Positions 14,172 to 20,279 of a stretch of 20,279 nucleotides of DNA are shown in pieces. Positions within the stretch are counted from its first letter, which is position 1, and each line of letters starts with the position of its first letter. The stretch is from Pseudomonadota bacterium (lineage in GTDB: Bacteria; Pseudomonadota; Gammaproteobacteria; Arenicellales; Arenicellaceae). The stretch covers positions 1-20,279 of the forward strand of contig JABJKL010000192.1 of assembly GCA_018660405.1 (NCBI GenBank). The letters are read 5' to 3'. The notes beneath the pieces are model-generated. The model had not been told where the DNA came from, ran no database searches, and saw only the letters and a list, made by a program, of their open reading frames with translations. Both the position numbers and the translations under genes were made by a program.

Positions 14172-15104
14172 ATGCTTCAGGTCAAACTCAATGCCACGCG
14201 GTGCTGGAAATTCGTACTTGCTGTGATTGCACGTTTTCAGGGCGATCATTGCACGCGTCATGCCTCGGCTCTGTCATTTAGCACGCTGTTAGCTTTTGCA
14301 CCGATGGTTGCGATCATTTTTTCTATGCTATCGATGTTTGCTGCAACCGCCTCGCTCGGCGAGGGGATGCAAGATTTTATCTACCGTTATCTGGTGCCTA
14401 CTGCGGGTGACGAGGTGCGCCAATATCTGGAGCAGTTTGCATCGCAAGTGAGCGCTTTAACGGCCATCGGTCTGTTAACATTTTTGCTTACCGCGCTATT
14501 ATTGTTATTCAACATTGAAGAATCATTTAATGATATATGGCGGATAAAAAAAGGTCGTACCATCGCACAAAGGCTCACGGTTTACTGGGCGATGGTCACT
14601 TTGGGTCCAATATTGATGGGCGCCAGCTTGTCACTATCAACTTATATGCTGTCTACACAGATTATTCAGGGCAGCGAATGGGAAGCCCAAACGCGATCAT
14701 TGGGCTTGCGCTTGTTGCCGTTTCTAATCGAGGTGCTGGCCTTCTTGTTGTTGTATTCAACCATGCCGAACAAACGTGCAAGTTGGCGTGCCGTTGCGTG
14801 GGGAGCCTTGGTTGCCGCCTTGTTATTTGAGTTGAGCAAACGACTTTTTAGTTTATTCATTCTTAATTTTAATAACTATGAGGTTATTTATGGGGCCTTG
14901 GCCACCATTCCAATCTTCTTGATCTGGATATACCTTTCCTGGTTGGTGACTTTATTCGGGGCAGAAATTATTGCGAGCCTGGATGAAGAGCCTCAGCTCT
15001 TGGATGAAGAGCCTGAGCCCCTGAATGAAGAGCCTCAGCCCAAAGAAGGCCTCAGCCTACTCAAGAAGGGTAGCGAGCGCCTGCTCAAGGTTTTCCAAAG
15101 GTAG
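14172..15104 (+). CDS. yihY: YihY/BrkB-family inner membrane protein
   Basis: A 310-residue polytopic membrane protein of the YihY/BrkB family, once misnamed ribonuclease BN; its transport or envelope role is not settled. The N-terminal HASALSFSTLLAFAPMVAIIFSML is the conserved first membrane region. FNIEESFNDIWRIKKGR and ALLFELSKRLFSLFI, followed by YGALATIPIFLIWIYLSW, are also characteristic, giving about six membrane segments. After the last (ending near residue 268) comes an acidic, proline-rich tail of three 7-residue repeats, L-D/N-E-E-P-x-x, then a basic end. The last 48 bp overlap the end of convergent proS. No strong ribosome-binding site is seen; GAGG at about 14151 is rather far upstream. 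Confidence 0.9.
   Translation: MLQVKLNATRCWKFVLAVIARFQGDHCTRHASALSFSTLLAFAPMVAIIFSMLSMFAATASLGEGMQDFIYRYLVPTAGDEVRQYLEQFASQVSALTAIGLLTFLLTALLLLFNIEESFNDIWRIKKGRTIAQRLTVYWAMVTLGPILMGASLSLSTYMLSTQIIQGSEWEAQTRSLGLRLLPFLIEVLAFLLLYSTMPNKRASWRAVAWGALVAALLFELSKRLFSLFILNFNNYEVIYGALATIPIFLIWIYLSWLVTLFGAEIIASLDEEPQLLDEEPEPLNEEPQPKEGLSLLKKGSERLLKVFQR
14979..15041 (+). repeat. Three in-frame 21-bp tandem repeats in the yihY 3' end
   Basis: Units at 14979-14999, 15000-15020 and 15021-15041 share the pattern (C/T)TG(G/A)ATGAAGAGCCT followed by (C/G)AGC(T/C)C. Each encodes seven residues (LDEEPQL, LDEEPEP, LNEEPQP). The array ends 15 bp before the stop codon of convergent proS, so it lies just outside that gene. 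The near identity of the units suggests recent duplication. Confidence 0.85.
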
Positions 15105-16775
15105 ATCTTCAGAATCGGCTTTATCGCGCGCCTTGTATTCGATCACATCATTATCCAGACCACGATCACCCACCACCAAACGGTGAGGAATTCCGATCAG
15201 TTCGGCATCTGCGAACATAATGCCTGGCCGCTCATTTCTATCGTCAAGCAAGACGTCTATACCCAGTTCCAGTAACTGCTTATAAAGCGCGTCTGCTTTT
15301 GTTCGCACAGCATCGGACTTGTTGTAGCCTATAGTCACTATAACTACGTCGAATGGTGCAATGGCGGAAGGCCAGAGAATGCCTTTGTCATCATGGTTTT
15401 GTTCAACGGCAGCAGCGACAATGCGCGATACGCCGATGCCGTAGCAGCCCATCGGCATGGTAATCGACTTGCCATTTTTATCGAGACAAGTTGCGTTCAT
15501 CGCCGTACTATATTTTTTGCCGAGTTGGAAAATATGCCCAACTTCGATGCCGCGCTTAATGGTCAGCTTGGCGTCTTCGCTGGTGTCATCACCCGCGCGC
15601 GCGCACAGATCGCCCTCAGATACCTTGCGTAAGTCTGCAACTTCTGTGAGGTTTGCATCGCGCTCCCAATTCGCATTGCCTAAGTGCTTGCCATCTTGAT
15701 TGGCACCGCACACAAAATTGCTCAAGGCAGCAGCCGAGTGATCGACAAGCACGGGTATTTCCAATCCTACCGGACCTATGGAGCCGGGGCGGGCACCGAT
15801 CGAGGCTTTAATCGCCTCATCACTGGCAAACGCCAACGGTGCTAAAACAAGTTCATGTTTTTCAGCCTTTACAGTATTGAGTTCATGGTCTCCCCGCAAC
15901 ACAAGCGCCACCAATCCTTCCTCGCCCTCTACGATGAGCGTTTTTACGATGTGTTCGGTCGGTATTTCTAGCGATTGGCTCACCTCTTCAATGGTTTTCT
16001 GATCAGGCGTTTCATGGGTAATTAATTTTTTTTGCTTATTATTGAGCGCCACGGGTGCCACGGCTTCGGCAAGTTCAACATTTGCGGCGTAATCGTATTT
16101 ATCGCACACGGCTATCGCATCTTCTCCGGAATCCGCGAGCACATGAAATTCGTGTGAGGTGCTTCCTCCAATGCTGCCAGTATCTGCTTCTACCGGTCGA
16201 AATCCGAGACCCAGGCGTGTGAAAATACAGCTGTAGGCGGCAAACATCACTTGATAAGTTTCTTCTAGCGAAGCCTCATCGACATGAAAAGAGTAAGCAT
16301 CTTTCATGATGAATTCGCGTGCACGCATCACACCAAATCTAGGCCGAATCTCGTCCCGAAATTTGGTTTGGATTTGGTAGAAGTTTAATGGGAGCTGCTT
16401 GTAACTCTTGATCTCGGTGCTTGCCAGCTTGGTGATCACTTCTTCGTGGGTCGGGCCAAAGCAAAACTCTCGATCGTGTCGATCTTTAAATCTGAGTAGT
16501 TCCGGGCCGTACATTTTCCATCGGCCAGACTCTTGCCAAAGTTCCGCAGGTTGTACCGCGGGCATAAGGACTTCTTGCGCACCAGCCCGATTCATTTCCT
16601 CGCGAACGATATTTTCGACCTTGCGCAGCACGCGCAGACCGGTCGGCAACCAGGTGTACAGCCCCGAGGCAAGCTTGCGGATCAAGCCGGCCCGTAGCAT
16701 CAGCTGATGGCTTATAATTTCGGCATCGGCCGGAGTCTCTTTAAGAGTTGATATTAGGTACTTGGAAGCACGCAT
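15057..16775 (-). CDS. proS: Prolyl-tRNA synthetase (bacterial type with editing domain)
   Basis: ProRS charges tRNA(Pro). Its 572 residues equal E. coli ProS. It begins MRASKYLISTLKETPADAE. Class II motif 1 is in the region GLYTWLPTGLRVLRKVENIV to VLMPAVQPAELW. Motif 2 is FRDEIRPRFGVMRAREFIMKDAYSF, and motif 3 is GCYGIGVSR. The inserted cis-editing (INS) domain occupies the middle, roughly residues 230-400, and includes the EIPTEHIVKTLIV segment, so it should hydrolyse Ala-tRNA(Pro). The C-terminal anticodon-binding domain includes LDDRNERPGIMFADAELIGIP. Its 3' end overlaps that of yihY by 48 bp. No strong Shine-Dalgarno precedes the ATG. Confidence 0.98.
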   Translation of the reverse strand: MRASKYLISTLKETPADAEIISHQLMLRAGLIRKLASGLYTWLPTGLRVLRKVENIVREEMNRAGAQEVLMPAVQPAELWQESGRWKMYGPELLRFKDRHDREFCFGPTHEEVITKLASTEIKSYKQLPLNFYQIQTKFRDEIRPRFGVMRAREFIMKDAYSFHVDEASLEETYQVMFAAYSCIFTRLGLGFRPVEADTGSIGGSTSHEFHVLADSGEDAIAVCDKYDYAANVELAEAVAPVALNNKQKKLITHETPDQKTIEEVSQSLEIPTEHIVKTLIVEGEEGLVALVLRGDHELNTVKAEKHELVLAPLAFASDEAIKASIGARPGSIGPVGLEIPVLVDHSAAALSNFVCGANQDGKHLGNANWERDANLTEVADLRKVSEGDLCARAGDDTSEDAKLTIKRGIEVGHIFQLGKKYSTAMNATCLDKNGKSITMPMGCYGIGVSRIVAAAVEQNHDDKGILWPSAIAPFDVVIVTIGYNKSDAVRTKADALYKQLLELGIDVLLDDRNERPGIMFADAELIGIPHRLVVGDRGLDNDVIEYKARDKADSEDLPLENLEQALATLLE

Positions 16776-17070
16776 GTGGCAGGCTAAGGAATCTCTGATT
16801 TATTCTGGACGAAGTAGATTGCGCTCAAAATGTTCAGATTTGAGGCGCGAATCGCACGTAATAGCTGGCTATTGCGAAGATTTGCAACAAAAAAACTGGG
16901 CATTCGGAGCGTGATATACGATTTCATGAATAGATTAGAGGTTCCTTAAGTTGTATTCGTTATTTCTCGCGCGAATCATACAGGGAAATGTCCGGTGTCT
17001 GAACCGCCGTTATGATCCAATGGTAAGATACATTGCATGTTGTTGTGCTTAAATAAGGTGAAGAAGGATC
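16776..17070. other. 295 bp divergent proS / GST intergenic region
   Basis: No coding content is recognised. It should hold the start signals for proS (minus) and the glutathione S-transferase gene (plus). The GST side has AAGGTG at 17055-17060 and AAGGA at 17064-17068 as candidate ribosome-binding sites. A 20-bp dyad is at 16857-16876, listed separately. I saw no tRNA and no T-box-like leader upstream of proS. Confidence 0.45.
16857..16876. repeat. 20-bp near-perfect dyad upstream of proS
   Basis: CGTAATAGC and GCTATTGCG form 9-bp inverted arms, one mismatch apart from perfect symmetry, around a central TG. A 2-base centre is too tight for an RNA hairpin but fits a binding site for a dimeric regulator. 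It lies 82-101 bp upstream of the proS start and about 200 bp before the GST gene. The regulator is unknown. Confidence 0.35.
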
Positions 17071-17730
17071 ATGCAATTAGTAATCGGCAATAAAAATTAC
17101 TCGAGTTGGTCGTTGCGGCCCTGGTTGCTGTTAAAGGCATTTGATGTGCCCTTTGAAGAGCAGAACGTTTCGCTAATCGGCTTAGGTACGCCGGAACTTA
17201 GCGATCATCTACGGCAATATTCGCCCGCTGCAAAGGTGCCTGTTCTGATCGATGAAGACCGTGTGGTTTGGGATAGTCTGGCGATTTGTGAGTATATTTC
17301 TGAGCAATATCTGTCTGGTCGAGGCTGGCCGTCAGAAGCTGGCGACCGGGCGCGTGCCAGAGCGGTTACCGCTGAAATGCACGCTGGATTTTCAGCGGTG
17401 CGTAATGCATTGCCGATGAATTGCAGGGCAAAACGTCAAGTTGAGTTGACCGATGCAGTATTAGCGGACGTTAAACGAATCGATGCTATATGGTCAAATC
17501 GTCTCCAAAAAGAAAGTAAAAGTCCCTGGTTGTTTGACGAATTTTCGATTGCGGATTGTTTTTATGCACCCGTGGCCTTCCGGTTTAAAACTTACGGAAT
17601 AGAGCTGTCCGCCGAGGCGCTAGACTATATGACAAAGTTGCTTACCCATCCGGCGGTAGAAGACTGGTTGCACGACGCATTGCTGGAAGTCGAAGTGATT
17701 GTTGAGGACGAGACCGGGGAAGATGCATAG
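17071..17730 (+). CDS. Glutathione S-transferase family protein
   Basis: A 219-residue cytosolic GST-like protein. The N-terminal thioredoxin-like domain has NYSSWSLRPWLLLKAF (9-24), with candidate catalytic serines at 11-12. It also has AKVPVL, containing the conserved cis-proline, and DSLAICEYI, the glutathione gamma-glutamyl binding motif. The C-terminal helical domain begins near residue 92; SIADCFYAPVAFRFKTYGI matches the conserved N-capping/hydrophobic-staple helix region. The electrophilic substrate cannot be inferred. It stands as a single gene with its own promoter region, followed by a 176 bp gap. Confidence 0.92.
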   Translation: MQLVIGNKNYSSWSLRPWLLLKAFDVPFEEQNVSLIGLGTPELSDHLRQYSPAAKVPVLIDEDRVVWDSLAICEYISEQYLSGRGWPSEAGDRARARAVTAEMHAGFSAVRNALPMNCRAKRQVELTDAVLADVKRIDAIWSNRLQKESKSPWLFDEFSIADCFYAPVAFRFKTYGIELSAEALDYMTKLLTHPAVEDWLHDALLEVEVIVEDETGEDA

Positions 17731-17906
17731 GTGTAGGCGGTTTTTCAATGTCAAAATCGTGTCGACCTAAAGTTTTATATTTTTTGTGCAAATAACTATT
17801 GCGAGTGGCTGAGCTACCCCGCACAATCTCGGTCGCAGTATTATGCTAGCGTCGCAGTCCAACAAGCAGCTTAATCAAGGGTCGAGCGCAATGGGTAACT
17901 ACTATA

Positions 17907-19085
17907 GTGAGCATCATGGATGAGATAAGCAATACTGCCCAGGCTCCGGTTGGCCAACAGTCAAAATCTTCAACGTGGATGCAGTGGATCGGCATCGCCG
18001 CCTTGGTCTATCTTCTATTGCTCGCCGTATCGCTTATTGGCAACGGTTTTCAGCTCGCCGCAGGGGATCACGCAAGAGAGTTGTTTCAGTTTGCCAGCAA
18101 CCCGGTTATGGGCTTGGTGATCGGCATTATTGCCACTGCATTGGTTCAATCATCGAGTACCGTCACATCGATTATTGTAGGCCTGGTCGCGGGTGGATTG
18201 CCGGTGAGTTTGGCAATTCCCATGGTCATGGGTGCCAATATTGGGACCACGGTAACCAATACTATCGTCAGTTTGGGCCATATTCGGCAGAGTGAAGAGT
18301 TCAGGCGCGCGTTTGCCGCCGCGACCATTCATGATTTTTTCAACTTGATCGCCGTAATTATCTTCCTGCCTTTGGAAGTCATGTTTGGTATTCTCGAAAA
18401 ATCGGGTGGATATTTGGCTGCTCATTTGGTGGGTGGCGACGCAATATCTGTCGGCGGATTCAATCCTGTAAAGCTGGTAGTTGCACCCCCCGTAAACTTC
18501 ATCAAGGCTAATATCGAGAGTTTGTCCGATATCAGTGGAGGCATACTCCTTATTGGCTTGGGAATCGTATTTATTTTCATTTCACTTACCATGATCGCTA
18601 AACTTCTTAAGACTCTAATGGTCGGTCGGGCCAAAGAAATGTTAAGCAGTGCGGTGGGTCGAGGCCCATTGCGCGGAATTGCTTCGGGTGCGGTCACCAC
18701 GATATTGGTTCAGTCATCTTCGACCACAACCAGCTTGATCGTCCCATTGGCGGGTTCCGGCATATTCACCTTGCGGGAGGTTTATCCTTTTACCTTGGGC
18801 GCCAATATCGGCACTTGCATTACCAGTCTGTTGGCTGCGACCGCGATTGTCGGTGCCAATGCCGTATTCGCATTGCAAATTGCGCTAGTACACTTGCTCT
18901 ATAACGTTTTCAGTGTGCTGGTAATTTACAGTACTCCTTCGTTACGGGATTTGCCGATCTGGGCTGCAAGAAGATTGGCTAAAGCATCAGCACGAAATAA
19001 GTCGTATGCAGCGATTTATCTTATTTTGGTGTTTTTTATTATTCCCGGGTTTCTAATAGGCGCTAGCCGCATGCTTGGGCTTTAG
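17907..19085 (+). CDS. Na+/phosphate cotransporter family protein (NptA/SLC34-like)
   Basis: A 392-residue inner membrane protein of the Na_Pi_cotrans family, probably carrying phosphate with sodium. The inverted-repeat architecture is visible as two copies of the signature: QSSSTVTSIIVGL (from residue 81) with GANIGTTVTN (109-118), and QSSSTTTSLIVPL (from residue 269) with GANIGTCITS (298-307). Hydrophobic segments occur at about 27-48, 66-80, 100-110, 140-160, 210-230 and 310-340, with a last one near the C-terminus. There is no PhoU-like C-terminal domain, so it is the short NptA form. The GTG at 17907 may be the start, but the ATG three codons later (17916) is equally plausible, as neither has a clear Shine-Dalgarno sequence. 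A small coiled-coil gene follows 23 bp downstream. Confidence 0.93.
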   Translation: MSIMDEISNTAQAPVGQQSKSSTWMQWIGIAALVYLLLLAVSLIGNGFQLAAGDHARELFQFASNPVMGLVIGIIATALVQSSSTVTSIIVGLVAGGLPVSLAIPMVMGANIGTTVTNTIVSLGHIRQSEEFRRAFAAATIHDFFNLIAVIIFLPLEVMFGILEKSGGYLAAHLVGGDAISVGGFNPVKLVVAPPVNFIKANIESLSDISGGILLIGLGIVFIFISLTMIAKLLKTLMVGRAKEMLSSAVGRGPLRGIASGAVTTILVQSSSTTTSLIVPLAGSGIFTLREVYPFTLGANIGTCITSLLAATAIVGANAVFALQIALVHLLYNVFSVLVIYSTPSLRDLPIWAARRLAKASARNKSYAAIYLILVFFIIPGFLIGASRMLGL

Positions 19086-19108
19086 GTCAATATCCAGAGG
19101 CAATACTT

Positions 19109-19348
19109 ATGAGCGAACTGACATCAAGCAAGGCTTCTCGTAAAGCCGAGTTAAAAGATAAAGTGTCTGAACTCGAGACATCGCTTGCGGCGCTTAAACA
19201 TAAGCTAAGAGTTATCGAACAAGAGGAGCAGCGCCACGCCATTGACCATCTTGACGAGTACCTGGACCGTATCGATCATAAGTACGATAATCTCAAAGTC
19301 TATTGGGCAGAAGTAGCCGCCGAGCTTCGAAAAGTTTTCAATCACTAG
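19109..19348 (+). CDS. Small hypothetical coiled-coil protein
   Basis: I do not recognise this 79-residue protein. It is highly charged and almost certainly helical: residues 13-43 show heptad-like spacing of leucine, valine and isoleucine (KDKVSELETSLAALKHKLRVIEQ), as in a coiled coil. A second amphipathic helix follows, from about residue 44 to 78. There is no signal peptide or membrane segment. A good ribosome-binding site (AGAGG, 19096-19100) stands eight bases before the ATG, and it lies 23 bp behind the phosphate transporter gene with no terminator between, so co-expression is likely. A role with the transporter is a guess from position only. Confidence 0.7.
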   Translation: MSELTSSKASRKAELKDKVSELETSLAALKHKLRVIEQEEQRHAIDHLDEYLDRIDHKYDNLKVYWAEVAAELRKVFNH

Positions 19349-19430
19349 TTTTCCTTATCTTCCGGGTATCTTCTTCTTTAAAGTGGGCGGGTCGGGTATG
19401 TAAATAGTTGCCAGGTTTTTCGGGTGTTTG

Positions 19431-19931
19431 TCAGGCTTTGATCGTGGCTTGCCAATAGCCCACATCTATCCATTTTCCAAATTTGAAACCCACTTCATTA
19501 AAGTGTGCAACCTTTTGCATGCCAAACTTCTCATGTAGGGCAACGCTGGTAGCATTTGGTAAAGCGATACCTCCTATAACCACGTGAATGGGCAGCTCTT
19601 TGAGCGAAGTAAATAGTGCTTCGTAAAGCCTGGTTCCCCATCCTTGTGAAGTTACTGTGTGAGACAGGTAAACAGATATTTCCACAGAATGCTTGTACGC
19701 GCACCGTCCGCTCCATTTGCCCGCATAAGCATAAGCAATGACTTCACCCATTCCATCTTCAGCAACCAACCAAGGCAGATTGTCGGAAGCATTTTTGTCA
19801 AAACGACTTTCCATTTCTTTGGGTGAAACCGCCTCTTCTTCAAACGTAGCAATACTATTTGAAACGTAATAGTTATAAATATTTGAAACCGATTCCGCAT
19901 CCGATATTTTTACTGATCGAATCATTTTCAT
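19431..19931 (-). CDS. GNAT-family N-acetyltransferase, phosphinothricin-acetyltransferase-like
   Basis: A complete 166-residue GNAT protein resembling the Pat/Bar/MddA group, which acetylate amino-acid analogues such as phosphinothricin or methionine sulfoximine/sulfone. Typical elements are IRSVKISDAESVSNIYNYYV with ATFEE at the N-terminus, WLVAEDGMGEVIAYAYAGKW, then SVEISVYLSHTVTSQGWGTRLYEALF (motif A). The acetyl-CoA pyrophosphate-binding loop Q/R-x-x-G-x-G/A appears as QGWGT, with normal spacing less clear than usual. GGIALPNATSVALHEKFGMQKVAHFNEVGFKFGKWIDVGYWQ is the well-conserved motif B and C-terminus. The true start may be the second Met (MIRSV). The substrate is not determined. It lies beside a truncated GNAT gene and an insertion sequence. 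Confidence 0.9.
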   Translation of the reverse strand: MKMIRSVKISDAESVSNIYNYYVSNSIATFEEEAVSPKEMESRFDKNASDNLPWLVAEDGMGEVIAYAYAGKWSGRCAYKHSVEISVYLSHTVTSQGWGTRLYEALFTSLKELPIHVVIGGIALPNATSVALHEKFGMQKVAHFNEVGFKFGKWIDVGYWQATIKA

Positions 19932-19974
19932 TTCTGATATGTACGTGTGTTACGAGCGCTTGTGTGTTGGTTAA

Positions 19975-20139
19975 TCAGGCATTGCCATCAAGCTCATGAC
20001 AGAATATGGCCATAATTTTGCTTGGATCATTCACACGCTTAAACCCAAATTTTTCGTAAAGACCGTGAGCATCTTGCGTAGCCAGTAATGTAACGGTTAT
20101 GCCTTGAATGTCCGGGTGCTTTAGAACCTCGTCTATGAG
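19975..20139 (-). pseudogene. C-terminal remnant of a second GNAT acetyltransferase, cut by the IS
   Basis: Reading the minus strand from 20139 to the TGA at 19975-19977 gives 54 residues: LIDEVLKHPDIQG, then LLATQDAHGLYEKFGF and a C-terminal tail. LIDEVL...HPDxQG...LLAT.DAHGLYEKFGF is the second half of a common small GNAT family, starting just after its acetyl-CoA loop. The N-terminal half is missing: upstream the sequence becomes the terminal inverted repeat of an IS3-family element. The remnant is thus a gene truncated by insertion. Read through the IS end, the frame continues about 17 codons and then stops at a TAA at 20188-20190, so no normal start is available. It is unrelated in sequence to the neighbouring intact GNAT except by superfamily. 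Confidence 0.8.
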
Positions 20140-20279
20140 TGACCTTTCCCCCAAGTTAGTACCATTTCTTGGATGAGATAATTCATTTTATGCTGCTTGG
20201 TTTGCAAACGCCAACGGCGTCATATAGTTGAGTGAACTGTGCGGCCTGATCGTGTTGTAATGCTCTCGCCACTGATCGA
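20140..20279 (-). mobile_element. 3' end of an IS3-family insertion sequence (continues beyond window)
   Basis: The element carries the C-terminus of an IS3-type transposase on the minus strand and appears to end at 20140. The outermost bases read on the plus strand, TGACCTTTCCCCC (20140-20152), begin with the TG of IS3-family ends and have the C-rich run seen in several groups of the family. About 48 bp lie between this end and the transposase stop, the usual spacing. The exact end is set by where the GNAT homology resumes (20139). A target duplication would be 3-5 bp (for example part of ATGAG, 20135-20139) and needs the other end to be seen. Confidence 0.8.
20188..20279 (-). CDS. IS3-family transposase (OrfB, integrase core), C-terminal 29 residues
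   Basis: Reading back from the TAA at 20188-20190 gives DQWREHYNTIRPHSSLNYMT followed by PLAFANQAA. The pattern W-R-x-x-Y-N-x-x-R-P-H-S-S-L-x-Y-x-T-P is the hallmark end of the DDE (rve) integrase domain of IS3-family OrfB proteins. The rest of the gene, including the catalytic Asp-Asp-Glu residues, lies beyond the window edge, so nothing can be said about activity. Confidence 0.88.
   Translation of the reverse strand, partial: DQWREHYNTIRPHSSLNYMTPLAFANQAA

Noticed and set aside
19349..19430. Possible bidirectional terminator between the coiled-coil gene and the GNAT gene
   Set aside because: T-rich and G-rich stretches are present, but I could not build a stable hairpin next to a T-run.
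1..20279. CRISPR array, defence island, prophage or secondary-metabolite cluster
   Set aside because: No regularly spaced direct repeats with spacers, no phage structural or integrase gene, and no toxin-antitoxin, restriction or biosynthetic genes were seen; only the IS end at the right edge is mobile.

Overview
The window is about 20 kb of ordinary gammaproteobacterial chromosome of moderate GC content, ending at the edge of an insertion sequence. Three things suggest a relative of the Pseudomonas/Marinobacter/Cellvibrio side of the class: a monomeric-type isocitrate dehydrogenase beside cspD-clpS-clpA, the nudJ-mnmA-purB neighbourhood, and a run of DUF3108-purN-purM, hda, wrbA, arsC, yihY and proS that recalls the Pseudomonas aeruginosa chromosome. 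This placement rests on recalled gene order and protein resemblance, not on a search.

Layout. At 1-738 (minus) lies the N-terminal half of purB. A small kinase-like gene (838-1521, plus) sits between purB and mnmA, where related genomes usually have hflD. mnmA (1633-2781) and nudJ (2797-3276) form a minus-strand pair. A 313 bp divergent intergenic region leads to the monomeric isocitrate dehydrogenase gene (3590-5827, plus). It converges on cspD (minus), which is divergent from the clpS-clpA operon (plus). The cspD/clpS spacer is rich in inverted repeats and holds four tandem 11-bp repeats. clpA converges, with a 4 bp overlap, on a minus-strand purine set (purM, purN, then a DUF3108 exported protein). 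Divergent from purM, a CDP-alcohol phosphatidyltransferase gene is fused by an ATGA overlap to hda. The pair arsC-wrbA (minus) is joined by a TTGA stop/start overlap. yihY (plus) ends in a 7-residue tandem repeat and overlaps the end of proS (minus) by 48 bp. A glutathione S-transferase, an Na+/phosphate cotransporter and a small coiled-coil protein follow on the plus strand, then an intact GNAT acetyltransferase on the minus strand. Last come the C-terminal remnant of a second GNAT gene and, abutting it, the end of an IS3-family element that runs off the window.

How the genes fit together. Most are core functions: purine synthesis (purB, purM, purN), the TCA cycle (icd), tRNA thiolation and charging (mnmA, proS), N-end-rule proteolysis (ClpS adaptor with ClpA unfoldase), control of DnaA (Hda), phospholipid synthesis, and redox or arsenate reduction (WrbA, ArsC). 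The only accessory or mobile DNA is the right end, from about 19.4 kb. I found no convincing undescribed multi-gene system. The points most worth a second look are the kinase gene in place of hflD, the repeat architecture upstream of clpS, the probably leaderless purM, the TTGA coupling of arsC-wrbA, the repeat tail of YihY, and the IS-truncated GNAT gene. I recognised no tRNA, rRNA or CRISPR array and no strong intrinsic terminator.
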